A program made the translations under genes and the position numbers. Below the pieces are notes generated by a model. The model made no database searches, was not told the DNA's origin, and was given only the letters and a program-made list of their open reading frames with translations. This document shows, piece after piece, positions 34,643 to 42,937 of a DNA stretch of 64,000 bases (the first letter of the stretch is position 1; each line of letters opens with the position of its first letter). Origin of the DNA: M269 sp964640795 (GTDB lineage: Bacteria; Pseudomonadota; Gammaproteobacteria; Enterobacterales; Alteromonadaceae); the NCBI GenBank assembly GCA_964640795.1, contig CAZXIN010000028.1, positions 6,168 through 70,167 on the forward strand. The letters are read 5' to 3'.

Positions 34643-37351
34643 ATGTTATTACGTAAAGCAGTATTAGCCACCTGTGTTTGTGGATATTTCTATGGCTCAG
34701 TGATGGCTGCCACGCAATTGTCTGAACGCCGCACCGACTATCAATACGACGAACAAGGCAACCTCACGTCCATTAATGCCTCTCGAACAGATGCTTCTGA
34801 TGTCACTCGTTATACCTATGATGATGCTGGGAGAATAACCTCAACAACCAATGCGTTAGGGCATACGGAAAAAGTGCTTGGGTATAACAGCTATGGTTTG
34901 GCGACCTTAAGGGAGGACGGTAACGGGCAAGTAACCGATTATGAGTACGATTTGTTTGGCCGTTTGACAGCTATTCGGGAAGGTAGTCGTGTCAATCAGT
35001 TGGTTTATGATAAAGCTGGGAGGATTATTAGTTCTTCTTTAATCCCTGAAAATCGAAATACGGATTATACGTACGACGAAGCTGGTAGGTTGGTAAAAGA
35101 GAAAGATAGCTTAGGTAATCAAATATTATACACAAATGATGCAATGGGAAATGTGACCCAGGCAATCTTTGTTGATGCGCAAGGAAATCATTTGTGGCAA
35201 GGACAGTATCAGTATGATGAGTTAAGTCGTCTAATCAAGTTCACCAATGGTGTCGGTCAGACTAATAGATTAAGTTATGACAAAAATGGGGATTTAAGAG
35301 TAATAACTGATGGGAACGGAAATTCTGTCAGTCAGGAAATTAATGCAGTAAGGCAAGTTACAGAGACTAAAGGCCCTTTAAATAATAACACTGGCTACGT
35401 ATATGATGACCAAGGTCGACTTATTGAAGTTTTAGATAGCACCGGTAATAAAACAACCTATCAGTATAACGAGCATAGTGAAGTCATATTGCAAAAAAGT
35501 GCAGCGACCGGAGAAACCACTTTTTCCTACGATAATGATGGAAATCTAGTTGAAGCTACAGATGCGAGAGGAATAAAAGTTAAGTATCAATATGATGCTT
35601 TAAATCGCTTATTAGCTGTTACCTTTCCGAATAGTTCTGAGAACAAACGGTTCAGTTACGACGATGTAGTCAATGGTAATCAAGGAGTTGGCTTACTGAC
35701 GAGTGTAGTAGAGGAAATAGGAACCACGAGCTATAAATATAACCGCTTCGGTGATGTTACTGGTAAAGACTATACTATTAACGACCAATCTTATGAGGTT
35801 TTATACCGTTATAATGCCCAGGGAGAAGCAAATCGATTAACTTACCCGAGCGGCAGAGAAGTCAATATCCAACGTGACGTTTTAGGTGATATCGAGCAGA
35901 TTACTACTAGAAGCGATAGTCAACAAATTACACCAGAACACACTTTAGCATTTAACGTTACATACTTACCTTTTGATGGACCTATAAAGAGTTACAAGTT
36001 GGGTAACGATGTGCTCGCTTCTTATACTTATAATTTGGCTTGGCAGCTAAAGGAGAGCGCATTAGGAAATATCCAGACTCTGAATTACAACTATGACCCT
36101 AATGGCAATCTGATTGAAATCCGCGATGAAGCAAATAACAAAAGCCTATTTAGTTATGATAAATCATCAAGGCTCATTAGCTCTACTATTGGTGGTAACC
36201 ACATCGAGTATCAGTATGATGGCATTGGGAATAGGTTGGTTAAAGGGCAGCAACCAGAAGGTACTCAACAATCAAAACAACAGAATTATCAATATCAGAG
36301 TTCGAAACTTGTAAAAATAGATGATGAAATTTCTACCAGTCCGTCTTCCAATTATATTGCGCGCTACAACCAAGCTGGCGAAGTAGCTGCGTTAACTAAA
36401 GGGAATCAGCAAACTCGCTACTTATACAATTATCAAAGCTTGCGAGTTCTAAAAGCAAATTCAGAAGGCACAGTACATTACCATTATAATGAGCAGGGCA
36501 TACTAATTGCTGAATCTAACAGTGAAGGACAGTGGTTAAAAGAATATATCTATCTGGATAATTTGCTTATCGCTGTTATTGACTATGCTCATGGAGGAGA
36601 CAATGGTGAATTGTTGTACGTTCATAGTGATCATTTGGGTACGCCTACTCACCTGCTAAATGAGGATGGGCATGTCGTTTGGAAAGCAAACTATGACGCT
36701 TTTGGTATAGCTGCGATAGATAACAGTGCAAATGGTGAAGCTTACACATTTAATATCCGATTTCGTGGTCAGTACTATGATGTTGAATCTAATTTACATT
36801 ATAACTGGCGAAGGTACTATGACCCGAGTGCAGGGAGATATATTCAGAGTGACCCTATAGGTGTAGGAGATGGGCCCAACACATATGGTTATGTTAACCA
36901 GAACCCTGTAAATCTCTATGACCCAGATGGAGAAGCTGCAGTTGGCGTCGCTATATGCTTTATATGGCCTATTGGTACTGTTGGGTGTGGTCTAGCAGCA
37001 ATTGGTGCAGCTTACGCCATACAACATGGTATAAATGGGACGAGAGACGCATTAGCTCAGCGAGCTGACGAGGGACAATGCGTTGCATCTAGTGGTAATA
37101 ATGGTGATGATGATGACGAAAGCCAACGATGCAAGAACCTGAGAAGGCGAGCGGAGAACCTAAGGAAGGAAATTTTTGGAAAAAGGTTTCCGGATCTAGA
37201 ATCAAATCCATTAAACTTACCCGAGCGTATCGGCCGGCCTGAACGATTAAGAGACACCGTTCGTGGACATAGAACTCTACTAAACCAAAAATTATCACAA
37301 CTAAGAAAAGTAGAAGCGCAAATTGATAAGGAGTGTGGGAATAGAAGATGA
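34643..37351 (+). CDS. Rhs protein, C-terminal half with core domain and variable tail
   Basis: 902 residues with its own signal peptide (AVLATCVCGYFYGSVMA) and Shine-Dalgarno (AAGGAA). About twenty YD repeats (YDxxGRLxxxxD type) lead to the Rhs-associated core: VHSDHLGTPTHLLNEDG, then FRGQYYDVESNLHYNWRRYY, then the closing DPIGVGDGPNTYGYVNQNP and DPDGEAA near residue 760. After the core is a ~140-residue variable tail: a hydrophobic segment (CFIWPIGTVGCGLAAIGAAY), an acidic linker, and a basic helical end with GHRTLLNQKLSQLRK. The tail is the place for a toxin, but its activity is not recognised. It overlaps the next gene by ATGA. Confidence 0.82.
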   Translation: MLLRKAVLATCVCGYFYGSVMAATQLSERRTDYQYDEQGNLTSINASRTDASDVTRYTYDDAGRITSTTNALGHTEKVLGYNSYGLATLREDGNGQVTDYEYDLFGRLTAIREGSRVNQLVYDKAGRIISSSLIPENRNTDYTYDEAGRLVKEKDSLGNQILYTNDAMGNVTQAIFVDAQGNHLWQGQYQYDELSRLIKFTNGVGQTNRLSYDKNGDLRVITDGNGNSVSQEINAVRQVTETKGPLNNNTGYVYDDQGRLIEVLDSTGNKTTYQYNEHSEVILQKSAATGETTFSYDNDGNLVEATDARGIKVKYQYDALNRLLAVTFPNSSENKRFSYDDVVNGNQGVGLLTSVVEEIGTTSYKYNRFGDVTGKDYTINDQSYEVLYRYNAQGEANRLTYPSGREVNIQRDVLGDIEQITTRSDSQQITPEHTLAFNVTYLPFDGPIKSYKLGNDVLASYTYNLAWQLKESALGNIQTLNYNYDPNGNLIEIRDEANNKSLFSYDKSSRLISSTIGGNHIEYQYDGIGNRLVKGQQPEGTQQSKQQNYQYQSSKLVKIDDEISTSPSSNYIARYNQAGEVAALTKGNQQTRYLYNYQSLRVLKANSEGTVHYHYNEQGILIAESNSEGQWLKEYIYLDNLLIAVIDYAHGGDNGELLYVHSDHLGTPTHLLNEDGHVVWKANYDAFGIAAIDNSANGEAYTFNIRFRGQYYDVESNLHYNWRRYYDPSAGRYIQSDPIGVGDGPNTYGYVNQNPVNLYDPDGEAAVGVAICFIWPIGTVGCGLAAIGAAYAIQHGINGTRDALAQRADEGQCVASSGNNGDDDDESQRCKNLRRRAENLRKEIFGKRFPDLESNPLNLPERIGRPERLRDTVRGHRTLLNQKLSQLRKVEAQIDKECGNRR

Positions 37352-37809
37352 GCAATTTAGAAAAATACGCTAAAACACTGCTTGGAGCTGATAGAGAAAG
37401 TATTTTTGAGAGAGTTTCTAACCAATATTCTGATGACTTATTGGATTTTGGAAATTTTCAAGAAGATTACTTAGATTTTCTTGTTAGTATCTACAGTAAG
37501 CCTGAGTTTTTTTTAAAAAAAGGCGCCTACCATTTCTTGGCTGTTGTAGGTGTCGATACAGATATTATGTCAGCTGAGCAATTAAAGACTATTGCTAAAG
37601 CTCTTATAGAAAACTTTATCGATTATGAAGACGAGATGTTATGCCTTACTACTTGCGACTTCATTGCCAGATATTACCCTTTTGATGAGGCCAAGAAGAT
37701 TCTATTAATGTTGAAAGAGATCGAGAAAGGTAAAAAGGAACAAGGTTTTGCTAATGATGGGTTACGAATTTTAAATAACGAACGAATTCGAGCCGAAAAA
37801 GAAGAATAA
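37348..37809 (+). CDS. Probable immunity protein for the Rhs tail
   Basis: 153 residues, acidic and helix-rich, without signal peptide. It starts inside the stop of the Rhs gene (ATGA overlap), the standard position of a cognate immunity gene. Repeated helical pairs suggest a HEAT-like fold. The family is not recognised with certainty. The function rests on position and size. Confidence 0.6.
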   Translation: MSNLEKYAKTLLGADRESIFERVSNQYSDDLLDFGNFQEDYLDFLVSIYSKPEFFLKKGAYHFLAVVGVDTDIMSAEQLKTIAKALIENFIDYEDEMLCLTTCDFIARYYPFDEAKKILLMLKEIEKGKKEQGFANDGLRILNNERIRAEKEE

Positions 37810-38312
37810 ATAAGAGGGATTGCATACAGTAATTACTCAACCGATGCTGAATTAAGATTTATTGCTTATAGGCTAAAACATAATTTCTAATTGGTTTTTG
37901 GGTAAAACAATGTTAGCCATGAGTTTCTCCTCAATTGAATATGGTTTTCTGTCAATTACCATTGTGGCTCACATTTTTCTATAGGGTTTTTCATAGTTGA
38001 CTGGCGCCATATCGTTGTTAGTAAGCATCTAGCCAAACACACCTTCTCACTCTAATTTTTCACCACTATGGACTTCTTTTACAAAAGTAGAGACTCGACT
38101 AGTTTAATTTAAACCAGTTTGAGGAAGATCAAAAGTGTAGATTGAGGGTAAGTTCTCTCACTAAATGTTCTAAAATAGTAGCCATTTTTTGATGAGATTG
38201 ATGGGCCGCTTCACAGCGAAAAGGAGACATTCGAAGTCAATGTCGATTGACCTAGTCTGGTCGTTAAAACAGACTTTCAAATGACCTTTTAAAACGATCC
38301 ATTAAATTAATC
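37810..38312 (+). other. Intergenic region after the Rhs-immunity pair
   Basis: About 500 bases of AT-rich DNA. A short open stretch just after the immunity gene (IAYSNYSTDAELRFIAYRLKHNF then stop, near 37820-37890) reads like the tail of another protein without a start, as expected from displaced Rhs tails or immunity genes. Nothing else is convincing. Confidence 0.4.
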
Positions 38313-38603
38313 ATGCGTAATGACTACAACTATCTTCTGGGAAGACTTGAGTTAAAAACAGATCCTAAGTCGGGGCTGTACATTGAATTGGTCGACTATG
38401 AGCATTTCGATTACATAGATGACGTTCTGACTGAAATTTTCGACATAGATTATTCATTTAGAACACAGGAGAATGACCAAGCTCCTTGTTACATATATTT
38501 TGAAGACAAAAGTCCTCAAGTTGATATTGCAAAGGCTGTCGAGGCTATCAACAAGTTTCACACTTTGAATGGAAAAGAATACCTGTCGCCAAGTGAAGGT
38601 TAG
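38313..38603 (+). CDS. Small acidic protein, possible orphan immunity protein
   Basis: 96 residues, rich in Asp/Glu, no signal peptide or membrane segment, ATG at 38313 with no clear Shine-Dalgarno. The acidic character and place downstream of an Rhs tail-immunity pair resemble stored orphan immunity genes. The family is not recognised, so this is a positional guess. Confidence 0.5.
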   Translation: MRNDYNYLLGRLELKTDPKSGLYIELVDYEHFDYIDDVLTEIFDIDYSFRTQENDQAPCYIYFEDKSPQVDIAKAVEAINKFHTLNGKEYLSPSEG

Positions 38604-38620
38604 AACATCTTAGCGGTTTT

Positions 38621-39121
38621 TTATATGCCCATTGCATCAAGTTGTTTCATAATGTCCTCCCAAGCCTTAAGGCTATAATCGAGCAATTCAAAGGCATCAT
38701 CTATTCTTTTACCTGTATTATCAATTACATCCATGGCTAATATAGCTTCTTCTGGTTTTGAAACATCCGTTTCGACTTTAAACGTATAGAACCTAATTTC
38801 ATTGAAAGAGCCGTGCGGGAGTGTGTATTTCAAACTCCCCAAGCATGGAAAAACTTCAGATCGGCTGCTTTTTAGATTTCCATGTTTTGCCTTGTTCGCT
38901 ATGTCAGCACTTAGACAAAGTCTAAAATCATCGTTAACCTTCGATTCAACCCAATTACCAGATAGTTTCTTGGAAGTTGCGTAATCTTTTGCGTAGTCTT
39001 TGAAGCTCCATAGCCACACAAAAGCGCTTTCGATATCATCTTCAAACTCTTCCGGAGGCTTTATTCCATTTGTTACATATTCGTGAATCTCTCCATTCGA
39101 AATTTTCGCACCCCATTCCAT
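38621..39121 (-). CDS. Hypothetical protein at the right border of the island
   Basis: 166 residues from an ATG at 39121; an in-frame start at 39169 would read through yjbQ DNA and is not preferred. RLCLSADIANKAKHGNLK near residues 68-85 resembles the DxxNxxKH region of some HEPN-like proteins of defence systems, but the match is loose. The start lies exactly where yjbQ homology ends and has no Shine-Dalgarno, so the gene may have lost its own 5' end in the insertion. It is convergent with the small acidic gene at 38313. Confidence 0.45.
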   Translation of the reverse strand: MEWGAKISNGEIHEYVTNGIKPPEEFEDDIESAFVWLWSFKDYAKDYATSKKLSGNWVESKVNDDFRLCLSADIANKAKHGNLKSSRSEVFPCLGSLKYTLPHGSFNEIRFYTFKVETDVSKPEEAILAMDVIDNTGKRIDDAFELLDYSLKAWEDIMKQLDAMGI

Positions 39122-39323
39122 AGAAGTGTTTTTCCATATCACTTCTAACAGTTGGATCAGCATTTTCATTGATTGTTAAAGAGGCTGACGTGTGTTTAAT
39201 AAACAGATGAAGCAAGCCAATATTAATGTTCTGCAATTCCGGCAGCTGTTGGGTTAGTTCATCAGTGATTAAATGAAAACCTCTGCGTTTAGCAGGGATG
39301 GTCACTTCTTTTTGGATCCACAT
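39117..39323 (-). pseudogene. yjbQ: 5' half of the disrupted yjbQ gene
   Basis: From the ATG at 39323 the minus strand encodes the first ~66 residues of YjbQ/UPF0047, including LHLFIKHTSASLTINENADP and TVRSDMEKHF, after which homology stops; the frame then runs to a stop at 39042 in unrelated sequence. Intact YjbQ has about 140 residues. The C-terminal end of the same gene is at 25152-25217. Confidence 0.85.
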
Positions 39324-39512
39324 CTTCTTAGCCTTTGAGGTTCAATGGTCTTTTGACGATTTCAACAGGGTTTCAATTGTCTTCCATTCGTTAACACATT
39401 GTCTACCTGTATTCTAATTTGGGTCCTTACATAATTTAAGATTGTTATAGTGGCTGATGTTGATGACTGATATCTTAATAGTGTTTGAAATCATTAGAGT
39501 GAGTTCTATTCG

Positions 39513-41480
39513 GTGTCACTGATTCGTTCTGGCGGATTTAATCCGCATGTGTTCTTTCCTGCGTCAGGCAGCATTATTGCTCTGCTAGCCTTTTCTGTCA
39601 TTGCGCCGGAAAAAGCAAATGGTGTATTTCAACTGGTTCAGAACAGCATAGTCGCTAATGGCAGCTGGTTTTATGTATTGAGTGTTGCTTTCATTTTGGT
39701 TGTTGTGATTTATCTTGGTGCCTCTCGCTACGGTGGTATTAAGTTAGGTCGAGATCATGATGAGCCTGAATACAGTTTGGTCACTTGGCTTTCCATGTTA
39801 TTTGCTGCTGGCATGGGTATTGGGTTGATGTTCTTTGGCGTCGCTGAGCCTGTGATGCACTTTATGCTTCCGCCGACGGCTGACCCGAATACCGTTGAAG
39901 CCGCGAAAGAATCGATGAAAACGACCTTCTTTCACTGGGGGTTTCATGCTTGGGCCATATACGCTGTCGTCGCCCTTATTCTGGCTTACTTTGCTTATCG
40001 GCAGGATTTACCGCTCACACTGCGTAGCGCTCTCTATCCGCTTATCGGAGACAGAATCTATGGTTGGTGGGGACATTGGGTAGACATTTTTGCTGTGGTC
40101 AGTACGGTATTTGGCGTGGCGACTTCTTTAGGTTTCGGAGCGACGCAAGTTAATTCTGGCTTTAACCATTTGTTTGGTTTGAATATTGGCTTAGTAGAGC
40201 AGTTGGGCATTATGCTAGCCGTAACGTTAATGGCCGTGTTGTCTGTTGCTTCGGGGTTAGATAAAGGGATTAGGCGCCTATCGGAATTAAATATGGTGCT
40301 GGCCGTTGCTTTACTCGTGTTGGTTCTAGTTCTCGGACCTACGGTTTTCTTATTACAAGCCTTTGTTCAGAATACCGGTGCTTATCTGTCAGGTATGGTA
40401 CGCAACACGTTTAACCTATTCGCCTATGAAAAAAGTGATTGGATTGGCGGTTGGACTATTTTCTATTGGGGGTGGTGGTTGGCTTGGGCACCCTTTGTTG
40501 GCTTGTTTATCGCCCGTATTTCAAAAGGCAGGACAATACGTGAGTTTGTATTGGGTGTGTTGCTTATACCCACGTCATTTACGCTGTTATGGATGAGTGT
40601 CTTCGGTAACAGTGCCATTGATTTAATCCTGAACCAAGGGGTTAATCAGGTAGCTGATATGGTTAACCAAGACACAGCGGTTGCTTTATTTGTTTTGCTG
40701 GAGCAATTTCCAGCAGCCCAATTACTGTCGATACTTGCGACCTTGATGATAGTCGTATTTTTTGTGACCTCGTGCGATTCTGGGGCCATGGTGGTTAATA
40801 TGTTGTGTTCTAACGGTAATAATGACACAGCGCTTTGGCAACGTATATTTTGGGCGGGAGGGGTAGGTGTGGTTGCTGCTATTCTACTTATGGCCGGTGG
40901 GCTAAGTGGTCTGCAAACAATGACGATAGCCAGTGCATTGCCTTTCTCTATTGTTTTACTTATCTCTATGGCTGGTTTAGTTAAATCTCTTAGAGTGGAA
41001 GCCTATAAAATAGAAAGCTTGCAGATGAACGTGACGCCTTATCAGCCCATCTTACCAGAAGAAAACTGGCGAGAGCGTTTAGTGAATATTATTGATTTCC
41101 CCAATAAAAGTCGGGTAGAGACGTTTCTCGATAAAACCGTTCAACCCGCTTTTGAAGAACTGACTAAGACTTTAGCTGAAAACCAAATAGAAGCGCGTTG
41201 TGAACGGTTGCCAAGGGGGATAGTGCTAACGGTGCTGCATGGCGATGAGCATGACTTTGTTTACGGTGTATATAGACAAAAACATTCACAACCTGACTTT
41301 GCTCAGCAGGAATCTGAAAACCTAGATAATGATGATGAACAGACCTACTATCGTGCTGAAGTACACCTTAGTGAAGGTGGTCAAGATTACGATGTGATGG
41401 GGTGGTCTAAAGTCGCCGTGATAAACGATGTTATTGATCAATATCAGCGACATCAGCATTTCTTACACTTATTGCGTTAG
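39513..41480 (+). CDS. BCCT-family betaine/choline/carnitine transporter
   Basis: 655 residues starting at a GTG at 39513, with twelve membrane helices and the BCCT signature around GWWLAWAPFVGLFIARISKGRTIREF (Trp-rich TM8, near residues 320-345). AAGMGIGLMFFGVAEP near residue 95 is the glycine-rich TM3 of the family. Sodium- or proton-coupled uptake of glycine betaine, choline or carnitine serves as osmoprotection in marine bacteria. A hydrophilic C-terminal extension of about 140 residues, typical of some osmo-sensing members, follows the last helix. It stands alone. Confidence 0.9.
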   Translation: MSLIRSGGFNPHVFFPASGSIIALLAFSVIAPEKANGVFQLVQNSIVANGSWFYVLSVAFILVVVIYLGASRYGGIKLGRDHDEPEYSLVTWLSMLFAAGMGIGLMFFGVAEPVMHFMLPPTADPNTVEAAKESMKTTFFHWGFHAWAIYAVVALILAYFAYRQDLPLTLRSALYPLIGDRIYGWWGHWVDIFAVVSTVFGVATSLGFGATQVNSGFNHLFGLNIGLVEQLGIMLAVTLMAVLSVASGLDKGIRRLSELNMVLAVALLVLVLVLGPTVFLLQAFVQNTGAYLSGMVRNTFNLFAYEKSDWIGGWTIFYWGWWLAWAPFVGLFIARISKGRTIREFVLGVLLIPTSFTLLWMSVFGNSAIDLILNQGVNQVADMVNQDTAVALFVLLEQFPAAQLLSILATLMIVVFFVTSCDSGAMVVNMLCSNGNNDTALWQRIFWAGGVGVVAAILLMAGGLSGLQTMTIASALPFSIVLLISMAGLVKSLRVEAYKIESLQMNVTPYQPILPEENWRERLVNIIDFPNKSRVETFLDKTVQPAFEELTKTLAENQIEARCERLPRGIVLTVLHGDEHDFVYGVYRQKHSQPDFAQQESENLDNDDEQTYYRAEVHLSEGGQDYDVMGWSKVAVINDVIDQYQRHQHFLHLLR

Positions 41481-41569
41481 CTAGCAGTTGATATTAAGAA
41501 AGCGTGTTGAGTATCTGCGAGATTATTCGTGGATGAATTCACTCTCGCAGCGTCTCTCTAGTCTTTTAA

Positions 41570-41618
41570 ATAAGTCATTTGTGGGACCAATTTCAATCGG
41601 GAATGACTTGTTTTTCAA
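41570..41618. repeat. REP-like palindromic repeat, copy 1
   Basis: ATAAGT-N4-TGTGGGAC, then CAATTTCAATCGG, then GAATG...TTTTTCAA. The same layout recurs at 63209-63256, with 49 and 48 bases and identical core spacing. The dyad here is imperfect (one A-C mismatch). It lies between the BCCT gene and the DUF2834 gene. The style (TGTGGGA...dyad...GGAATG) resembles REP elements of pseudomonads. Confidence 0.5.
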
Positions 41619-41639
41619 TGATGTGTGGCCACATCATTG
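41616..41639. terminator. Strong inverted repeat at the end of the DUF2834 gene
   Basis: CAATGATGTG pairs with CACATCATTG around a TGGC loop. It overlaps the last codons and stop of the minus-strand gene and follows the REP-like repeat. No T tract follows on either strand in the right place (T's precede it on the plus strand), so it is a hairpin of uncertain role, possibly a weak terminator. Confidence 0.35.
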
Positions 41640-41930
41640 GGAGGCAGACTTTGCTCCAAAAGCAATATAAGCCAATGGACCAATTGAACCTAATGTGAGG
41701 GTAAGTAGTACCCAAAGCCAAGGGTTACGGCCATTCTTTTTAGCATTGGGTATCATCCAAGCTAAGACAAGTATTAGTGCAATAACCAAATCAGTGAACA
41801 CTTGCCAACCTGCAGGGCTATGACGGTGATAATCGAAAACTCCCCAGTAACCAACCTGATATACCGCGTAAGCTGATAGTATGAGGAAAGGTATGAGTAG
41901 CATTAATGCGATAGGTCTTGTGATATTCAT
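41634..41930 (-). CDS. DUF2834 small membrane protein
   Basis: 98 residues with three membrane segments, and the DUF2834 pattern WQVFTDLVIALILVLAWM and LGSIGPLAYIAF. The function of the family is unknown. It is divergent from the MmyB-like regulator at 42060, with about 130 bases between starts, so it is a likely target of that regulator. Confidence 0.75.
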   Translation of the reverse strand: MNITRPIALMLLIPFLILSAYAVYQVGYWGVFDYHRHSPAGWQVFTDLVIALILVLAWMIPNAKKNGRNPWLWVLLTLTLGSIGPLAYIAFGAKSASQ

Positions 41931-42059
41931 AATGTGCTCCTACGGTTGAATTCAGGGTTATTGTGAATCATGAGTGGATAGAAGCAATTACCTCAGAGGT
42001 AATTGAATTAAAACACGGATTGTTCAAATTAAGTGGATTTAGCTATATAGGGGGAAGTG

Positions 42060-42893
42060 ATGACATCATTAGCAACAGAAAAACCGCTGACGAATTTATT
42101 CACGCAGGAATGCCGTAAGTGGCGCCAATTTAGAAAACTATCACAGCTGGATTTGGCGTTAGAAGCCAACATCTCCCAACGCCATTTAAGTTATTTAGAG
42201 ACCGGTCGCAGCCGCCCGAGTAGGGATATGGTGATACAGTTATGCCATGCCATGGATATCCCACTAAGAGAGAGGAATGGGCTGTTACAAGCAGCGGGTT
42301 ATTCTGCATTATATAAAGAAAGTGGCTTGGATGAGCCGACTATGGAACCGGTTATGAAAGCTGTTAAGCGCGTGTTGGATCATCACAACCCGCTCCCTGC
42401 TATTGTCGTTGATAGGTTCTGGGATGTACAAATGACGAATACCTCAGCTGACCGATTATTGGCTTTGATTGGCTCAATGAGCGATGTGTTTAGTCCAGAC
42501 AGTTTGCAAAGAAAGCTGAATATTGCAGAGATCACCTTACACCCCGAAGGTTTACGAAAGTTTATCACTAACTGGGAGCAGTCAGCCCCACTCTTCGTTA
42601 ACCGGCTAAGGAGTGAAATAGCCAGCTCCGTTGACGAACAAGTTCAAGAGCGTTTAGAAAAGTACATTGCATTAGCTGCACCACTATACGAACAAAATAA
42701 CCTTGAACAAAGCTTGTTGCCTGTGATGCCATTAGATATCAATATCGGAGGGATAACACTGAGCTTATTCTCGATGATGTCGACCGTTGGCACACCACAA
42801 GACATCACCGCAGATGAATTACGTATTGAGTCGTTTTATCCAAATGATGAGGCAACAGAGCTGTTTTTTAATCATCAGCAAATGCAGAGTTAA
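42060..42893 (+). CDS. MmyB-like helix-turn-helix transcriptional regulator
   Basis: 277 residues. An XRE-type helix-turn-helix (QLDLALEANISQRHLSYLETGRSRPSRDM) is followed by the MmyB-like ligand-binding domain (PAIVVDRFWDVQMTN, with the usual fatty-acid-binding layout). I prefer the ATG at 42060 to the GTG three bases earlier because of the distance to GGGGAAG. It is divergent from the DUF2834 gene. Confidence 0.85.
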   Translation: MTSLATEKPLTNLFTQECRKWRQFRKLSQLDLALEANISQRHLSYLETGRSRPSRDMVIQLCHAMDIPLRERNGLLQAAGYSALYKESGLDEPTMEPVMKAVKRVLDHHNPLPAIVVDRFWDVQMTNTSADRLLALIGSMSDVFSPDSLQRKLNIAEITLHPEGLRKFITNWEQSAPLFVNRLRSEIASSVDEQVQERLEKYIALAAPLYEQNNLEQSLLPVMPLDINIGGITLSLFSMMSTVGTPQDITADELRIESFYPNDEATELFFNHQQMQS

Positions 42894-42908
42894 GTGAGGT
42901 GCTCGTCT

Positions 42909-42937
42909 AATGAAAGCAACTACCCGTTGCTTTCATT
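42909..42937. terminator. Bidirectional hairpin terminator
   Basis: AATGAAAGCAAC pairs perfectly with GTTGCTTTCATT around TACCC, a 12-bp stem. T-rich sequence (GTTCTTTTTC) follows on the plus strand. It serves the MmyB-like gene and overlaps the stop of the cytochrome gene. Confidence 0.75.

Larger units (their letters stand above)
25218..39116. other. ~13.9-kb insertion island inside yjbQ (RTX/Rhs island)
   Basis: The segment lies between the 3' fragment (25152-25217) and the 5' fragment (39117-39323) of one yjbQ gene, both on the minus strand and in the right order. It carries decayed genes at the left (cytochrome, lipoprotein), the RTX protein, the two-part Rhs protein, an immunity-like gene and two small genes at the right. 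About 45 codons of the middle of yjbQ are missing, so loss accompanied the insertion. No integrase, transposase, terminal inverted repeat or target-site duplication was seen, so the mechanism is unknown. Confidence 0.7.

Noticed and set aside
37910..37985. Short frame starting MLAMSFSSIEYG
   Set aside because: Only 24 codons, no known family and no ribosome-binding site.
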